In this document: one piece after another, positions 22,358 through 30,550 of the stretch
How the letters are laid out: each line of letters opens with the position of its first letter
Numbering within the stretch: position 1 is the stretch's first letter
DNA from: Polyangia bacterium
Lineage (GTDB): Bacteria > Myxococcota_A > Polyangia > Nannocystales > Nannocystaceae
Length of the DNA stretch: 64,000 nucleotides
Assembly: GCA_030430565.1 (NCBI GenBank)
Contig: JAUIKS010000012.1
Coordinates: 236,686 to 300,685 of the forward strand
Reading direction: 5' to 3'
Notes under the pieces: generated by a model
Told to the model about the DNA's origin: nothing
Database searches by the model: none
The model's input: only the letters and a program-made list of their open reading frames with translations
Made by a program: the position numbers and the translations under genes

Positions 22358-23536
22358 GTGAAACCCACGACCTCACGGCGCGACTTTTTAAGTGGGGCGT
22401 TATCCAAGACCGGCGCGTTGGCCCTGGCGCACCGAGGCGGGAGTTTTGGCCCCAGCTCCGGCGAGCGCGCGGACGCCCCCAGCGACTCGGCGCCGCGGGC
22501 CGAGAGCGTGGCCGCGTTTGTCGCCTCGCGCTTCGCCGGCGCCGCGGTCCAGCGCGCCGAGCTGTACCGCGTGAGCATCAATCACGTCTACCGTGTCCAC
22601 TGCGAACAGGGCACGCGGTGGTTGCGGCTGTCTCGCGCCGTCGATCGCAGCGTCCCTCGAGTGGAGACAGAGCTGCGAGTGTTGGCGCGGTTGACCGCGG
22701 CTGGTCTGGCGGCGCCGCGCCCGATCGAGGGGGTCGACGGTCACTTCTGTCAGCGCTTCGCGGCCGCCGAGGGGGCGCGCCCGGCGGCCCTGTTCGAGCA
22801 CGTGGAGGGGGAGCAGGACTGGCCCTCCGATCCGGCTGCGTCATCCCGCCTCGGGCACACGCTCGGTCGCATGCACGCGCTCGCCGATACCACCGGCGTG
22901 CGCGCCCCGGAGCACAAAGACTTACACGCCATCTTTGTCGCCCCGATCGAGGTCGCTCGCGCCGAGCTGGACGAGCAGGGCGTCGGTCTCGACCGAATCG
23001 AGCGAATCGCCCGGGCGCTGTATCGCTTCTGTGAACCGATTCTCGATCGGGGTCGCGCCGGCACCGGTTTTTGCCACGGTGATTTTCACCCGGGCAACGT
23101 GCTCTGGGGTCGTGACGGGACGGTGTCTATTCTCGACTTCGACTGGTGCTTCGACGGCCCGCGCGCGCTCGACCTCGGGATTCACCGCAAGGCGATCGGC
23201 CTCACCAGCTCGCTCCGCGGGGATCTTCGGGACCACCAGACGCGGCGCTGGCGCGCGTTTCTCGACGGCTACCGGCGCGCCCGCCCGATAAGCGAAGAGG
23301 ACGAGACGCTCGCGCGGGCCATGGTGCTTGGTCACCACATCGGGTTCCTTTCCTTCGCCATCAGGTGGCGAGAGATCGAGGGCTGCGTCTACCTGACGGA
23401 TCGTCGCATGCGGCGGATGGCGGAATTCCTCGCGCTCTGGATCCGTGAGCTCGAGCTCCCGGTCGACACCTCATGGGCGCCTGCGAACCCCACGTGGGCG
23501 CTCGGCGCCGCGTCCACGGGTCTCGGAGCCCGTTGA
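22358..23536 (+). CDS. APH/choline-kinase-fold phosphotransferase with Tat-like leader
   Basis: 392 residues from the GTG at 22358. The kinase core is clear: FCHGDFHPGNVLW (about residue 238, Brenner motif HGDxHxxN) and SILDFDWCFDG (about residue 253, metal-binding Asp). It is most like homoserine-kinase-type/APH enzymes that phosphorylate small alcohol or amino substrates. The N-terminus begins MKPTTSRRDFLSGALS, which matches the twin-arginine consensus SRRxFL and is odd for an ATP-using enzyme. If translation starts later (for example near SVAAFVASRFAG) the leader would not be made. Substrate unknown; no resistance claim can be made from sequence. Confidence 0.82.
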   Translation: MKPTTSRRDFLSGALSKTGALALAHRGGSFGPSSGERADAPSDSAPRAESVAAFVASRFAGAAVQRAELYRVSINHVYRVHCEQGTRWLRLSRAVDRSVPRVETELRVLARLTAAGLAAPRPIEGVDGHFCQRFAAAEGARPAALFEHVEGEQDWPSDPAASSRLGHTLGRMHALADTTGVRAPEHKDLHAIFVAPIEVARAELDEQGVGLDRIERIARALYRFCEPILDRGRAGTGFCHGDFHPGNVLWGRDGTVSILDFDWCFDGPRALDLGIHRKAIGLTSSLRGDLRDHQTRRWRAFLDGYRRARPISEEDETLARAMVLGHHIGFLSFAIRWREIEGCVYLTDRRMRRMAEFLALWIRELELPVDTSWAPANPTWALGAASTGLGAR

Positions 23537-23614
23537 CCGGCGGCGTAGAATGATACGCCGGCGCCAACGCCCGCCAGAAGCGCCGCGTGGGCGCTCGCCA
23601 CCGGCCGCTAGGCG

Positions 23615-24091
23615 TCAGCCGCCGCAGGTGGCGAGCTCGCTGAGGCACATCGACGCCGCGCAGCCGCCGAGCACGTTGACGTTGCAGTCGGTGCACGCCT
23701 GATCCATCTCGCAGGCCTGCTTGCACGCGTCGTCGTCACAGTCGCAGGCTGCCGCGCAGCTCAGCCAGTCGCCGCACACGCCGCCTGGGGTGCCAGAGCT
23801 CAGCAGATCGCCGTAGCACTGCTCGTAGGCGTCGACGCACTTCGTCGTCATACAGGTGACATACGCCTCGCACTGCCCCTCCAGCGGATCGACCTCGCAG
23901 CTGCCCTCACCAGCCGAGGTGCCCGAGGAGCTCGCGGTGCTGGTCATCGCGGCCGAGGTCTCGCCGTCGCTCGTGGCGCTCGAGTCAGAGGACTCGCTGG
24001 TCTCGCCGTCATCACCGTCACAGGCGATCGAGAGCGGCAGCAGCAGGCACGACGACGCCAGCAGGCGCACGATTCTTGCGGAGAATTTCAC
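23615..24091 (-). CDS. Cys-rich lipoprotein
   Basis: 158 residues. The lipobox LPLSIAC places the anchor Cys at residue 24, followed by an acidic/Ser/Thr linker to about residue 62. The C-terminal 90 residues contain about 15 cysteines (CEAYVTCMTTKCVDAYEQC, CAAACDCDDDACKQACE, CTDC), a helical disulfide-rich module like that encoded at 30048-30461. Surface or periplasmic location. Role unknown. Confidence 0.78.
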   Translation of the reverse strand: MKFSARIVRLLASSCLLLPLSIACDGDDGETSESSDSSATSDGETSAAMTSTASSSGTSAGEGSCEVDPLEGQCEAYVTCMTTKCVDAYEQCYGDLLSSGTPGGVCGDWLSCAAACDCDDDACKQACEMDQACTDCNVNVLGGCAASMCLSELATCGG

Positions 24092-24172
24092 CGCGAGATG
24101 ATGCCGAGCGAGGCGGCGCCGCGAAACAAAAAGACATGTCCCGCGTGATCGCGCGCAGCCCTCGGTCGCGCG

Positions 24173-24583
24173 CTACTCCTGGGCGGTCCGCTCGGCGTGC
24201 TCCTGATAGAGCATGATGAAGTTCCCGCAGGTGTCGTCGAGCGTGGCCATGCTCTCGCTCCCGTGTCGCTTGGGCGGGCCGCGAAACCGCACGCCGAGCG
24301 CGGTGAGCCGCGCGTACTCGCGCGCGAGGTCGTCGACTAAGAACGCGGTCAGCGGGATGCCCTCCTCGTAGAGCGCCCGCTTAAAGGTCTTGGTCGCGGG
24401 GTGTTCACCACATGGCTCTAAGATCAGCTCGGCGCCGCCGCGCTCCTCGGGCGAGACGACCGTGACGAAGCGGGCGTCGCCCACGGGGACGTCGCGGCGC
24501 TTTTCGAAGCCCAGGACGTCCGTGTAGAACGCCAGCGCCTTGTCGAGGTCGGATACGTAGACGCTCTCGAGTCGAATTCTCAT
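24173..24583 (-). CDS. VOC/glyoxalase-like superfamily protein
   Basis: 136 residues from the ATG at 24583, preceded by an AAGGAG ribosome site. A single vicinal-oxygen-chelate module: MRIRLESVYVSDLDKALAFYTDVLGFEKRRDVP, then AELILEP and FLVDDLAREYARLTALGVRFRGPP, ending DDTCGNFIMLYQ. The usual metal ligands (His/Glu) are only partly evident, so it may be an enzyme or a ligand-binding protein. Cytoplasmic. It is divergent from the EEP-fold gene. Confidence 0.85.
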   Translation of the reverse strand: MRIRLESVYVSDLDKALAFYTDVLGFEKRRDVPVGDARFVTVVSPEERGGAELILEPCGEHPATKTFKRALYEEGIPLTAFLVDDLAREYARLTALGVRFRGPPKRHGSESMATLDDTCGNFIMLYQEHAERTAQE

Positions 24584-24651
24584 GCTCTGCTCCTTGCGCG
24601 CAGACCATAGTCGAGCGCGCGCTCGCGCGCAGGCGCGGCGGCTGTGGCACG

Positions 24652-25566
24652 ATGGAGCCCGTGACGCGCGCGAGTCGACGGAGGTTTGGCATCGGCGCAG
24701 GGGCGCTCGGCCTGGCCGCGCTCGCCTGCCGCGCGTCCTCGACCGCCGGTACACCCCGCGCGGGCACGGAGGAGAGCACGGCGACGCTCCCGCTCCCGTC
24801 GTTGACGCTCGTCAGCTACAACGTGCTCGCCGATCGCGTCCGCGTCAGCGAGCGCTTCCCGCCGCTGCTCGAGCTGCTCGCGCGCGCCGACGCCGACATC
24901 ATCGCGCTGCAGGAGGTCACCGACTGGATCGCGCGGCTGATCCACGAGCAGCCGTGGGCGCGGGCCTATCACGCGTCCAGCGTCGGGGGTCGCCGCGCCC
25001 ACCCGGGCGGGCAGTACATCCTCTCGAAGCGCCCGATCCTGCGCTCGCGCTCCCTCGAGCTGCCGGGGCGACAGCGGCGGACCGCGCTGTTCTCGACGAT
25101 CGCGGTCCGCGATGATGTCGAGCTGACGATCGTGACGACGCACCTCGAGAGCTTCCTCGAGGACGGGCCGACGCGGGCCCGTCAGCTCGACGCGATCTTC
25201 GAGGCGCTGATGATCGAGGACGAGGCGGTGGTCCTCGGCGACCTCAACTTCGGCGACGGCGAGCCCGAGGAGGGCTCGATCAACGCCGAGTTCGACGACC
25301 TCTGGAGGCGGCTGCACCCCCACGAGCTCGGCTTCACCTGGGACATGGAGCGCAGCGAGATGGCCCGCGCGGGCTCCTTCGCCGGCGAGAAGAGCCGACG
25401 GCTCGATCGCGTGCTGCTGCGCTCGGAGCTGTGGGAGGGCGGCTCGATCGAGATCATCGGCGACGAGCCGGTCCACCCCGGGAAGCTCGACCTGTTCCCC
25501 TCGGACCACTTCGGCTTGCTGGCGACGCTGAGACCGGCGGGCTGCGGCGAGTGTGCGCGGCGCTGA
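24652..25566 (+). CDS. Endonuclease/exonuclease/phosphatase (EEP) family, Tat-type lipoprotein
   Basis: 304 residues. The leader ASRRRFGIGAGALGLAALAC combines a twin-arginine motif with a lipobox Cys, predicting export of a folded, lipid-anchored protein. The EEP core is complete: SYNVLAD (Asn), IIALQEV (Glu), TTHLES (His), VLGDLNFGD (Asp-x-Asn) and PSDHFGLLA (Asp-His). The family hydrolyses phosphodiesters in nucleic acids, lipids or inositol phosphates; the SYNVL variant is seen in TDP2/deadenylase-like members. Substrate not predictable. An ATG at 24652 and a GTG at 24661 are both possible starts. Confidence 0.88.
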   Translation: MEPVTRASRRRFGIGAGALGLAALACRASSTAGTPRAGTEESTATLPLPSLTLVSYNVLADRVRVSERFPPLLELLARADADIIALQEVTDWIARLIHEQPWARAYHASSVGGRRAHPGGQYILSKRPILRSRSLELPGRQRRTALFSTIAVRDDVELTIVTTHLESFLEDGPTRARQLDAIFEALMIEDEAVVLGDLNFGDGEPEEGSINAEFDDLWRRLHPHELGFTWDMERSEMARAGSFAGEKSRRLDRVLLRSELWEGGSIEIIGDEPVHPGKLDLFPSDHFGLLATLRPAGCGECARR

Positions 25567-25699
25567 CATCGCGACCGGATGACGCGCTGAGCCGCGCGGC
25601 CGGCTGAGGCGGGAACACCTGCTGTCCGGTTCGACAGGCGCTGCACGCCCGCGGCGCGCAGTTGTTAGATATGTCTCAATGGTCATGTAGACTGGGAGC

Positions 25700-26602
25700 G
25701 TGGCAGCGGGCGCGCGACGAGCGGGTGGACGCGGCGGCGCGTCGCGACCGTGCGCGCTCGTGGTGACGCTCGCGCTGAGCGTGGCCTGCTTCGTCGATCC
25801 GGGCCCCGAGCAGCGGACCACGAGCACCGGCGAGGACGCCGCGACGGCGGTCTCGACCGCCACCGACGCGACCGCGGCCCAGACGACGGGGATGACGACG
25901 AGCGCCGACACGACGGGCGTCACCACGGGCGAGTCGACGAGCGCGGCCGAGACGACGAGCGAGACGACGGCCGGAACCACGACGGGCTGCGAGCCCGTGC
26001 CCTGCTACCCCGACGGCGACGGCGACGGCGTGGGCGCGGACGCGGAGCCGGTCATGGAGTGTGCGTGCGCGGACGGCTACGCGCCGACGCCCGGCGACTG
26101 TGACGACGCGGACGGCGCGAACCTCCCGGGGAACCTAGAGACCTGCGACGGCGGCGACAACAACTGCAACGGGGTCATCGACGAGTGGTCCGAGATGAAC
26201 GACGCGGCCTGCGGCGCCTGCTTCCCGGTCGCGCCGATGTGGGGGCGCTACCTGTGGTTCTGCGACGATCCGCAGACGTGGGACGACGCGCGCGCGCGCT
26301 GCTCGCAGCTGGGCGCGGACCTCGTCACCCTCGATACGCAGGAGCAGAGCATGTCCTTGATCGGGCTCAGCCCCGGGCCCACGGAGTACTGGATCGGCCT
26401 CACGGACGCCGTGGAGGAGGGCAGCTTCCGCTGGGTCGACGACGACGCGCCGCTCGGCGGGGAGGCGTTCTGGCAGCCAGGGGAGCCGACTCAGATCGGC
26501 GATGAGGACTGCGTGCAGACGAGCGGGGACGCGGGGATGTGGAACGACCTCGTGTGCGCGGGGATCAGCAGCCGCTACATCTGCGAGGCCCGAGTTCGCT
26601 GA
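25700..26602 (+). CDS. C-type lectin-domain lipoprotein with MopE-like motif
   Basis: 300 residues from a GTG. The signal ends LALSVAC, then a Thr/Ala-rich linker to about residue 95. CDGGDNNCNGVIDE (about residue 151) is the putative metal-binding motif shared with MopE-type proteins. Residues about 178-298 form a C-type lectin domain: DARARCSQLGADLVTL, EYWIGLTD, FRWVDDD, FWQPGEP and WNDLVC..SRYICEA. The EP pair and WND match the calcium/carbohydrate site pattern. Probably an adhesin that binds sugars on the cell surface. The 3' end overlaps the convergent beta-helix gene by 28 bases. Confidence 0.87.
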   Translation: MAAGARRAGGRGGASRPCALVVTLALSVACFVDPGPEQRTTSTGEDAATAVSTATDATAAQTTGMTTSADTTGVTTGESTSAAETTSETTAGTTTGCEPVPCYPDGDGDGVGADAEPVMECACADGYAPTPGDCDDADGANLPGNLETCDGGDNNCNGVIDEWSEMNDAACGACFPVAPMWGRYLWFCDDPQTWDDARARCSQLGADLVTLDTQEQSMSLIGLSPGPTEYWIGLTDAVEEGSFRWVDDDAPLGGEAFWQPGEPTQIGDEDCVQTSGDAGMWNDLVCAGISSRYICEARVR

Positions 26603-28329
26603 GCGCGGCACTCCGTGGCCATAGTACTCTCGGGGATGATGTTGAACAACGAGCACGGATCGAGCTCGTTGTACTTGCTGCTCACCGTTTTGGCCCACTG
26701 TGGCGCATTTTTCTGTTGCGCTTCGCCGCAGTATTTATTGAGCGCTGGTTCGCGTTCTGTATGATGGTTTGTGATCGACGGCTCGGAGTCGCCGATGCAA
26801 TAGATGTTGTCCTGATTGACGTTGATGTCGGTCAGGGTCGTTCTGCTGCCCCGCTGAATTTCATATTGGGGTGCGTGCTGAACGAGCCAGTTGTTTAGGC
26901 TAGAGATGTTCGAGATGGAGATCAGCGCGCGGTCTCTCGATAGATCGTCGCAGGTTTTGTCCTCCTCGCAGCCTGCCATATCATCGCAGGACTTCATGCA
27001 GCCGTGTTTCCCGTGGCAGGAGGCGTCGAGGTCACATGAGGCTGTGCATCCGTATTTCGCCTCACAGCTGGTCCCTATTCGTATCCCGCGTTTTTTTGGG
27101 GCGACAACGACATTGTCCGCCATGATATTTCCGTAGAAGTTGCCACAATTTTCAGACGATATCTCGATCCCTTCTTTGGTGCGAAACGCCACGTTTCGCG
27201 TCATGCACGTGTTGCGCGCCCCGTCTGCGTAGATGCCGAAGCCGGGAATTTCGTTCGTTCTCGTCTTTTGCCAATACGCTACCAGGTTATCGCTGACGAC
27301 CCCGTGTCTCGGTATTCCGGCGTTGCTCCGCGTGGCGCCCGCGATATCGATGCCGATGTTGTTGAAGTGCTGAATCGAGTTTTGGGCGACCAGAAAATTC
27401 TCGATGTCACCTACGAGCGTAATTACCTCGCTCCACCCGGTGTCCGCGTTAGACACCGTATTTCGCTCAACGCGTACGTTGCTCGCCGTGCCCGCGCCCA
27501 CGGAGACGAGAATTCCGTGGGCGTGATAGTGCTTCGTGATCGCAGTCCGGCACGGTACAACCTCGCCGATAATGTTTGAATGGATCAGCAGCCTGTCAAT
27601 CTCACTTTTAGTATCCACTTTGATCGCGCCTGGATCAGCGAGATCCTCGTTGCAGACCTTGTACCGCGAGGGGCCTACGTGCGGGAATTTATTCTCGACA
27701 ATCGCCACGCTCTTGGTTTCTCCGCGTACGCGAATTCGTGTTCCGCTGTAATTCCCGCCGAACGTAATGCCTTTTATTGTGACGTTTTCTACGTCCTCGA
27801 GGTGCAAGTACCCCGAGACGGGTTTTTCACTCGCGCCGATCAGCGTGAAATTTTTCCCTTTTAGTGTACAGCCGTCGTTGTCACGCCCTCCGGATTTTAT
27901 CTTGTATTCCCCCCCCTTCAGCGTACCGTCCTCCGCCAGGCTGCACAAACCGGCGATCGTGTATTCTTGTTCGCCGCCCCCTTTCGGCACGTGACACGTC
28001 GGGGTCCCGTCGGCGTTCTTCCCGGCGGTACATTGCACGGGACACGTCGGGGTCCCGTCGGCGTTCTTCCCGGCGGTACATTGCACGGGACACGTCGGGG
28101 TCCCGTCGGCGTTCTTCCCGGCGGTACATTGCGCGGGTAGCTCGGGCTTAATCGCGCAGAGCTCTCTCTGCGCGTCGCTCAAGCTATGCCGAGGCACGAC
28201 CGGCGAGGCATCGCTTGAGCGGATCTTCACTTCGAGCTCAGTCGGTTTGACCGGGGAGAACTTGGGTTTGCACCCAGCGAGCATAACGAGGCACAGGGAT
28301 GAGAACACGAAGCGTCTTGATGTCTTCAA
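26575..28329 (-). CDS. Parallel beta-helix repeat lipoprotein, lower GC
   Basis: 584 residues. The lipobox LVMLAGC places the anchor Cys at residue 20. Residues about 66-115 are three copies of a 16-residue Cys-containing unit (QCTAGKNADGTPTCPV). The remainder is a right-handed beta-helix of pectate-lyase/NosD style (NVTIKGITFGGN, FLVAQNSIQHFNNIGIDIAG, NTCMTRNVAFRTKEGIEISSENCGN) interrupted by a Cys-rich insert (CTASCDLDASCHGKHGC). Base composition is visibly less GC-rich than the flanks, pointing to transfer. It may bind or cleave polysaccharide; no catalytic residue can be assigned. Confidence 0.86.
   Translation of the reverse strand: MKTSRRFVFSSLCLVMLAGCKPKFSPVKPTELEVKIRSSDASPVVPRHSLSDAQRELCAIKPELPAQCTAGKNADGTPTCPVQCTAGKNADGTPTCPVQCTAGKNADGTPTCHVPKGGGEQEYTIAGLCSLAEDGTLKGGEYKIKSGGRDNDGCTLKGKNFTLIGASEKPVSGYLHLEDVENVTIKGITFGGNYSGTRIRVRGETKSVAIVENKFPHVGPSRYKVCNEDLADPGAIKVDTKSEIDRLLIHSNIIGEVVPCRTAITKHYHAHGILVSVGAGTASNVRVERNTVSNADTGWSEVITLVGDIENFLVAQNSIQHFNNIGIDIAGATRSNAGIPRHGVVSDNLVAYWQKTRTNEIPGFGIYADGARNTCMTRNVAFRTKEGIEISSENCGNFYGNIMADNVVVAPKKRGIRIGTSCEAKYGCTASCDLDASCHGKHGCMKSCDDMAGCEEDKTCDDLSRDRALISISNISSLNNWLVQHAPQYEIQRGSRTTLTDINVNQDNIYCIGDSEPSITNHHTEREPALNKYCGEAQQKNAPQWAKTVSSKYNELDPCSLFNIIPESTMATECRAQRTRASQM
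27993..28136 (-). repeat. Three 48-bp tandem repeats inside the beta-helix gene
   Basis: Units begin at 27993, 28041 and 28089 (plus-strand GACACGTCGGGGTCCCG...) and are nearly identical, the last diverging only at its end. Each encodes 16 residues with two cysteines. Near-identity at silent sites means the array is young or kept uniform by recombination. It is in frame and so should change protein length without breaking it. Confidence 0.92.
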
Positions 28330-28399
28330 TTGGTATCCTTAGTCTGCCGGAGCGGGTGAATGTCAAGATGGTTGACAGGTCATGTCCCAGGCGCTCGCT

Positions 28400-29929
28400 T
28401 CAGACATAGCCGAGCAGCAGGTAGGTGAGGGCCGCGCCGAGCAGGGTGTTGGTGAGGTTGACCGTGTCGTTGGTCAGCCCGCGCAGTCCGGAGACCACCG
28501 TCGGGCGCTCGTCGCCCGGCGGCGGCCACTCGCAGGGCGCGTTGGTCACGGGGTCGCGGTAGCGGACCTGCAGGGTCGCCCCGAGCACGCTGTCGACCAG
28601 GCTGGCGAGGAAGCCGATGAGCGCGATCAGCCCGACCGCGCCCAGGCCGAAGCCGACGCGCGCGAGGAACGGCCAGGCGACCAGCGTCGTGACGAGCGCC
28701 CCGGCGGCCGCGCCGAGCGTGCCGACGCCCGTGACGCCGCCCGAGGTCCCCGCCTCGACCTCGGCGAAGGGCGGCCACAGGCGACGCGGGCGGCTCTGCG
28801 CGAGGCTGCCCAGCTCGGTCGCCCAGGTGTCCGCGGCCGCGGCCGCGAGCGAGCCGACCAGCGCCGCGTACCACAGGCCCGCGTTCGCGCTGTCCGCGAA
28901 GACAGCCGCGAGCGCGCAGGCCGTGGCCGCGCCGCCGTTACACAGGACCTGCACGATGTCGCGGCGAGAGCCCTTGGCGGTCGGCTCGCCGGGGGTCTGC
29001 GAGAGACGGTCGGCGAGCTTGGAGAGCGCGCTCGAGAGCGTGAAGAAGGCGAGCAGCGGGACCGCGCCCGCGAGGCCGAAGCCGCCGAACACGAAGCAGC
29101 CGACGATCACAGTCCCGACCGCGCCGCCGGAGGTCAGCGAGCCGAGTCGCCAGGCGCCGAGGCCGACGCCGAGCGCCGCGAGGAAGGCGAGCGTGAGCGC
29201 GGCGAGCGACTGGGCGGGGTCCAGCAGCGTGGAGAGCAGGAGCTCGAGCATGAGCGCGGCGCCGAGGGGCAGCGAGATGTTATCGGAGCCGCGTGAGGAG
29301 GCGCCTTCGCACAGCGCACAGAACACGCCCATCCAGCCGGCGAGCAGCAGCGTCAGCCAGGCCGGCGCGCCCTGCAGGGCGGGCTCGAGCCAGGGCAGCA
29401 AGACGAGCACGATCGCGGCGCTGCACATGCCGACCGCGAGGCTGCCTGGGCGCGACTTCGGATCGCGCCACCAGGTGAAGCGCTGGGCCTCGGGGCGGCC
29501 CTCGCCCACGATCGTGCCGACGGTGTCGGCCAGCGCGAGGATCACCATGGCGACCACGAAGACCGACGGGCGGCGCTCGAACAGCAGCAGCACGAGCGCG
29601 AGGAAGCCGAGCGGGAAGTAGACGGTGCCGCGCGAGTCTCGCTCGGTGTCGTGCATGCCCGCGAGCGCCTCCCGCTGCAGCGCGAGCCCGTTGACGATCA
29701 CGAACAGGACCCCGAGCGCGAGCAGCGGCCACGAGCTCGCGCAGACCAGCGGCGCGCTCGCGAGGACCAGGCCGACGAGCGCGTGGACGAGCTTGCGCGT
29801 GGTCTCGGGCGCCCAGCCGAGGCGCGCGCGCGTGAGCTCGCCGAGCCCGACGACGCCGAGCAGGACCACGAGGTAGACGAGCAGCGCGCGCCAGGGGTCG
29901 AGCGAGCAGAGCGGCGAGGTCAGATCCAC
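28400..29929 (-). CDS. Fused phytol-kinase-like and DUF92 (VTE5-VTE6 type) membrane protein
   Basis: 509 residues, almost entirely hydrophobic helices. The N-terminal half (about 1-250) has the CTP-dependent prenol/dolichol kinase features ETTRKLVHALVGLVLA, YFPLGFLALVLLL and LALADTVGTIVGE. The C-terminal half (about 255-505) is a complete DUF92 domain: LTSGGAVGTVIVGCFVFGG, RDIVQVLCNGG, AADTWATELGSLA, GTSGGVTGVGTLGAAAGA and SLVDSVLGATLQ. In plants and cyanobacteria these two families phosphorylate phytol and then phytyl phosphate to phytyl diphosphate. A bifunctional prenyl-alcohol salvage kinase is the inferred role; the natural alcohol is unknown. Confidence 0.86.
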   Translation of the reverse strand: MDLTSPLCSLDPWRALLVYLVVLLGVVGLGELTRARLGWAPETTRKLVHALVGLVLASAPLVCASSWPLLALGVLFVIVNGLALQREALAGMHDTERDSRGTVYFPLGFLALVLLLFERRPSVFVVAMVILALADTVGTIVGEGRPEAQRFTWWRDPKSRPGSLAVGMCSAAIVLVLLPWLEPALQGAPAWLTLLLAGWMGVFCALCEGASSRGSDNISLPLGAALMLELLLSTLLDPAQSLAALTLAFLAALGVGLGAWRLGSLTSGGAVGTVIVGCFVFGGFGLAGAVPLLAFFTLSSALSKLADRLSQTPGEPTAKGSRRDIVQVLCNGGAATACALAAVFADSANAGLWYAALVGSLAAAAADTWATELGSLAQSRPRRLWPPFAEVEAGTSGGVTGVGTLGAAAGALVTTLVAWPFLARVGFGLGAVGLIALIGFLASLVDSVLGATLQVRYRDPVTNAPCEWPPPGDERPTVVSGLRGLTNDTVNLTNTLLGAALTYLLLGYV

Positions 29930-30047
29930 CGCGAGTTGTATAGCAGCCTCCCGCGTGCTCCCGCGCGCTCACCCGAGGTCGCGCGGGGACGACCGCGGCG
30001 TCAGAACGCTCCTGGCGGTGCATGGCGTCGTGGGGAATACTCGGAAC

Positions 30048-30461
30048 ATGGTTCGTACCCTCGCTTGGACGCTCGCGGCCGCGTTGTCGCTGACGTTGAC
30101 CGCCTGCGGCGATGACGGCTCGGGGACGAGCGAGGAGCCATCGTCGACGGGCGCGAGCGACGGCGCGTCGAGCTCCTCGGGACCGGCCTCGAGCGCCGGG
30201 ACCGGGGCCTGCGACGGGGGCATGACCTGTCTGGAGTGCGCGGCCTGTGTCGCCGAGCAGGACTGCGCCGAGCCCTACGGCATGTGCAGCGCCGATCTCG
30301 ACTGCATCAACTACGCCGAGTGCGAGATCGAGTGCCTACCGCTGGGCGCCGACGGCGAGGAGTGCGTGGTGTCCTGCATGGCGCAGCACGGCGAGGGTGT
30401 CATGGACGGCATGGCCTACGTCAATTGCGTCGAGCTGGCGTGCCAGGACGTCTGCCCATAA
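30048..30461 (+). CDS. Small Cys-rich lipoprotein
   Basis: 137 residues from the ATG at 30048. The signal peptide ends SLTLTAC (Cys20), followed by an acidic/Ser/Gly linker to about residue 52. The C-terminal 85 residues carry regularly spaced cysteines (CLECAACVAEQDCAE, CSADLDCINYAECEIEC, CVELACQDVC), the same module style as the protein at 23615-24091. No enzymatic motif. Confidence 0.78.
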   Translation: MVRTLAWTLAAALSLTLTACGDDGSGTSEEPSSTGASDGASSSSGPASSAGTGACDGGMTCLECAACVAEQDCAEPYGMCSADLDCINYAECEIECLPLGADGEECVVSCMAQHGEGVMDGMAYVNCVELACQDVCP

Positions 30462-30550
30462 GGCGCGCGGGTTCGACATGAACCTTCGGACAATTACGCC
30501 GCGCGGGCAGCGGGTCGCTGGTTAATAACGCCGGGCCGCGCCCCGTCGCG

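Noticed and set aside
22358..23536. An aminoglycoside resistance gene
   Set aside because: The APH fold is shared by many small-molecule kinases, and nothing in the sequence points to aminoglycosides.
27993..28136. 48-bp repeats as a CRISPR-like array
   Set aside because: The units are contiguous, have no spacers and are in frame within a coding gene; no cas genes are present.
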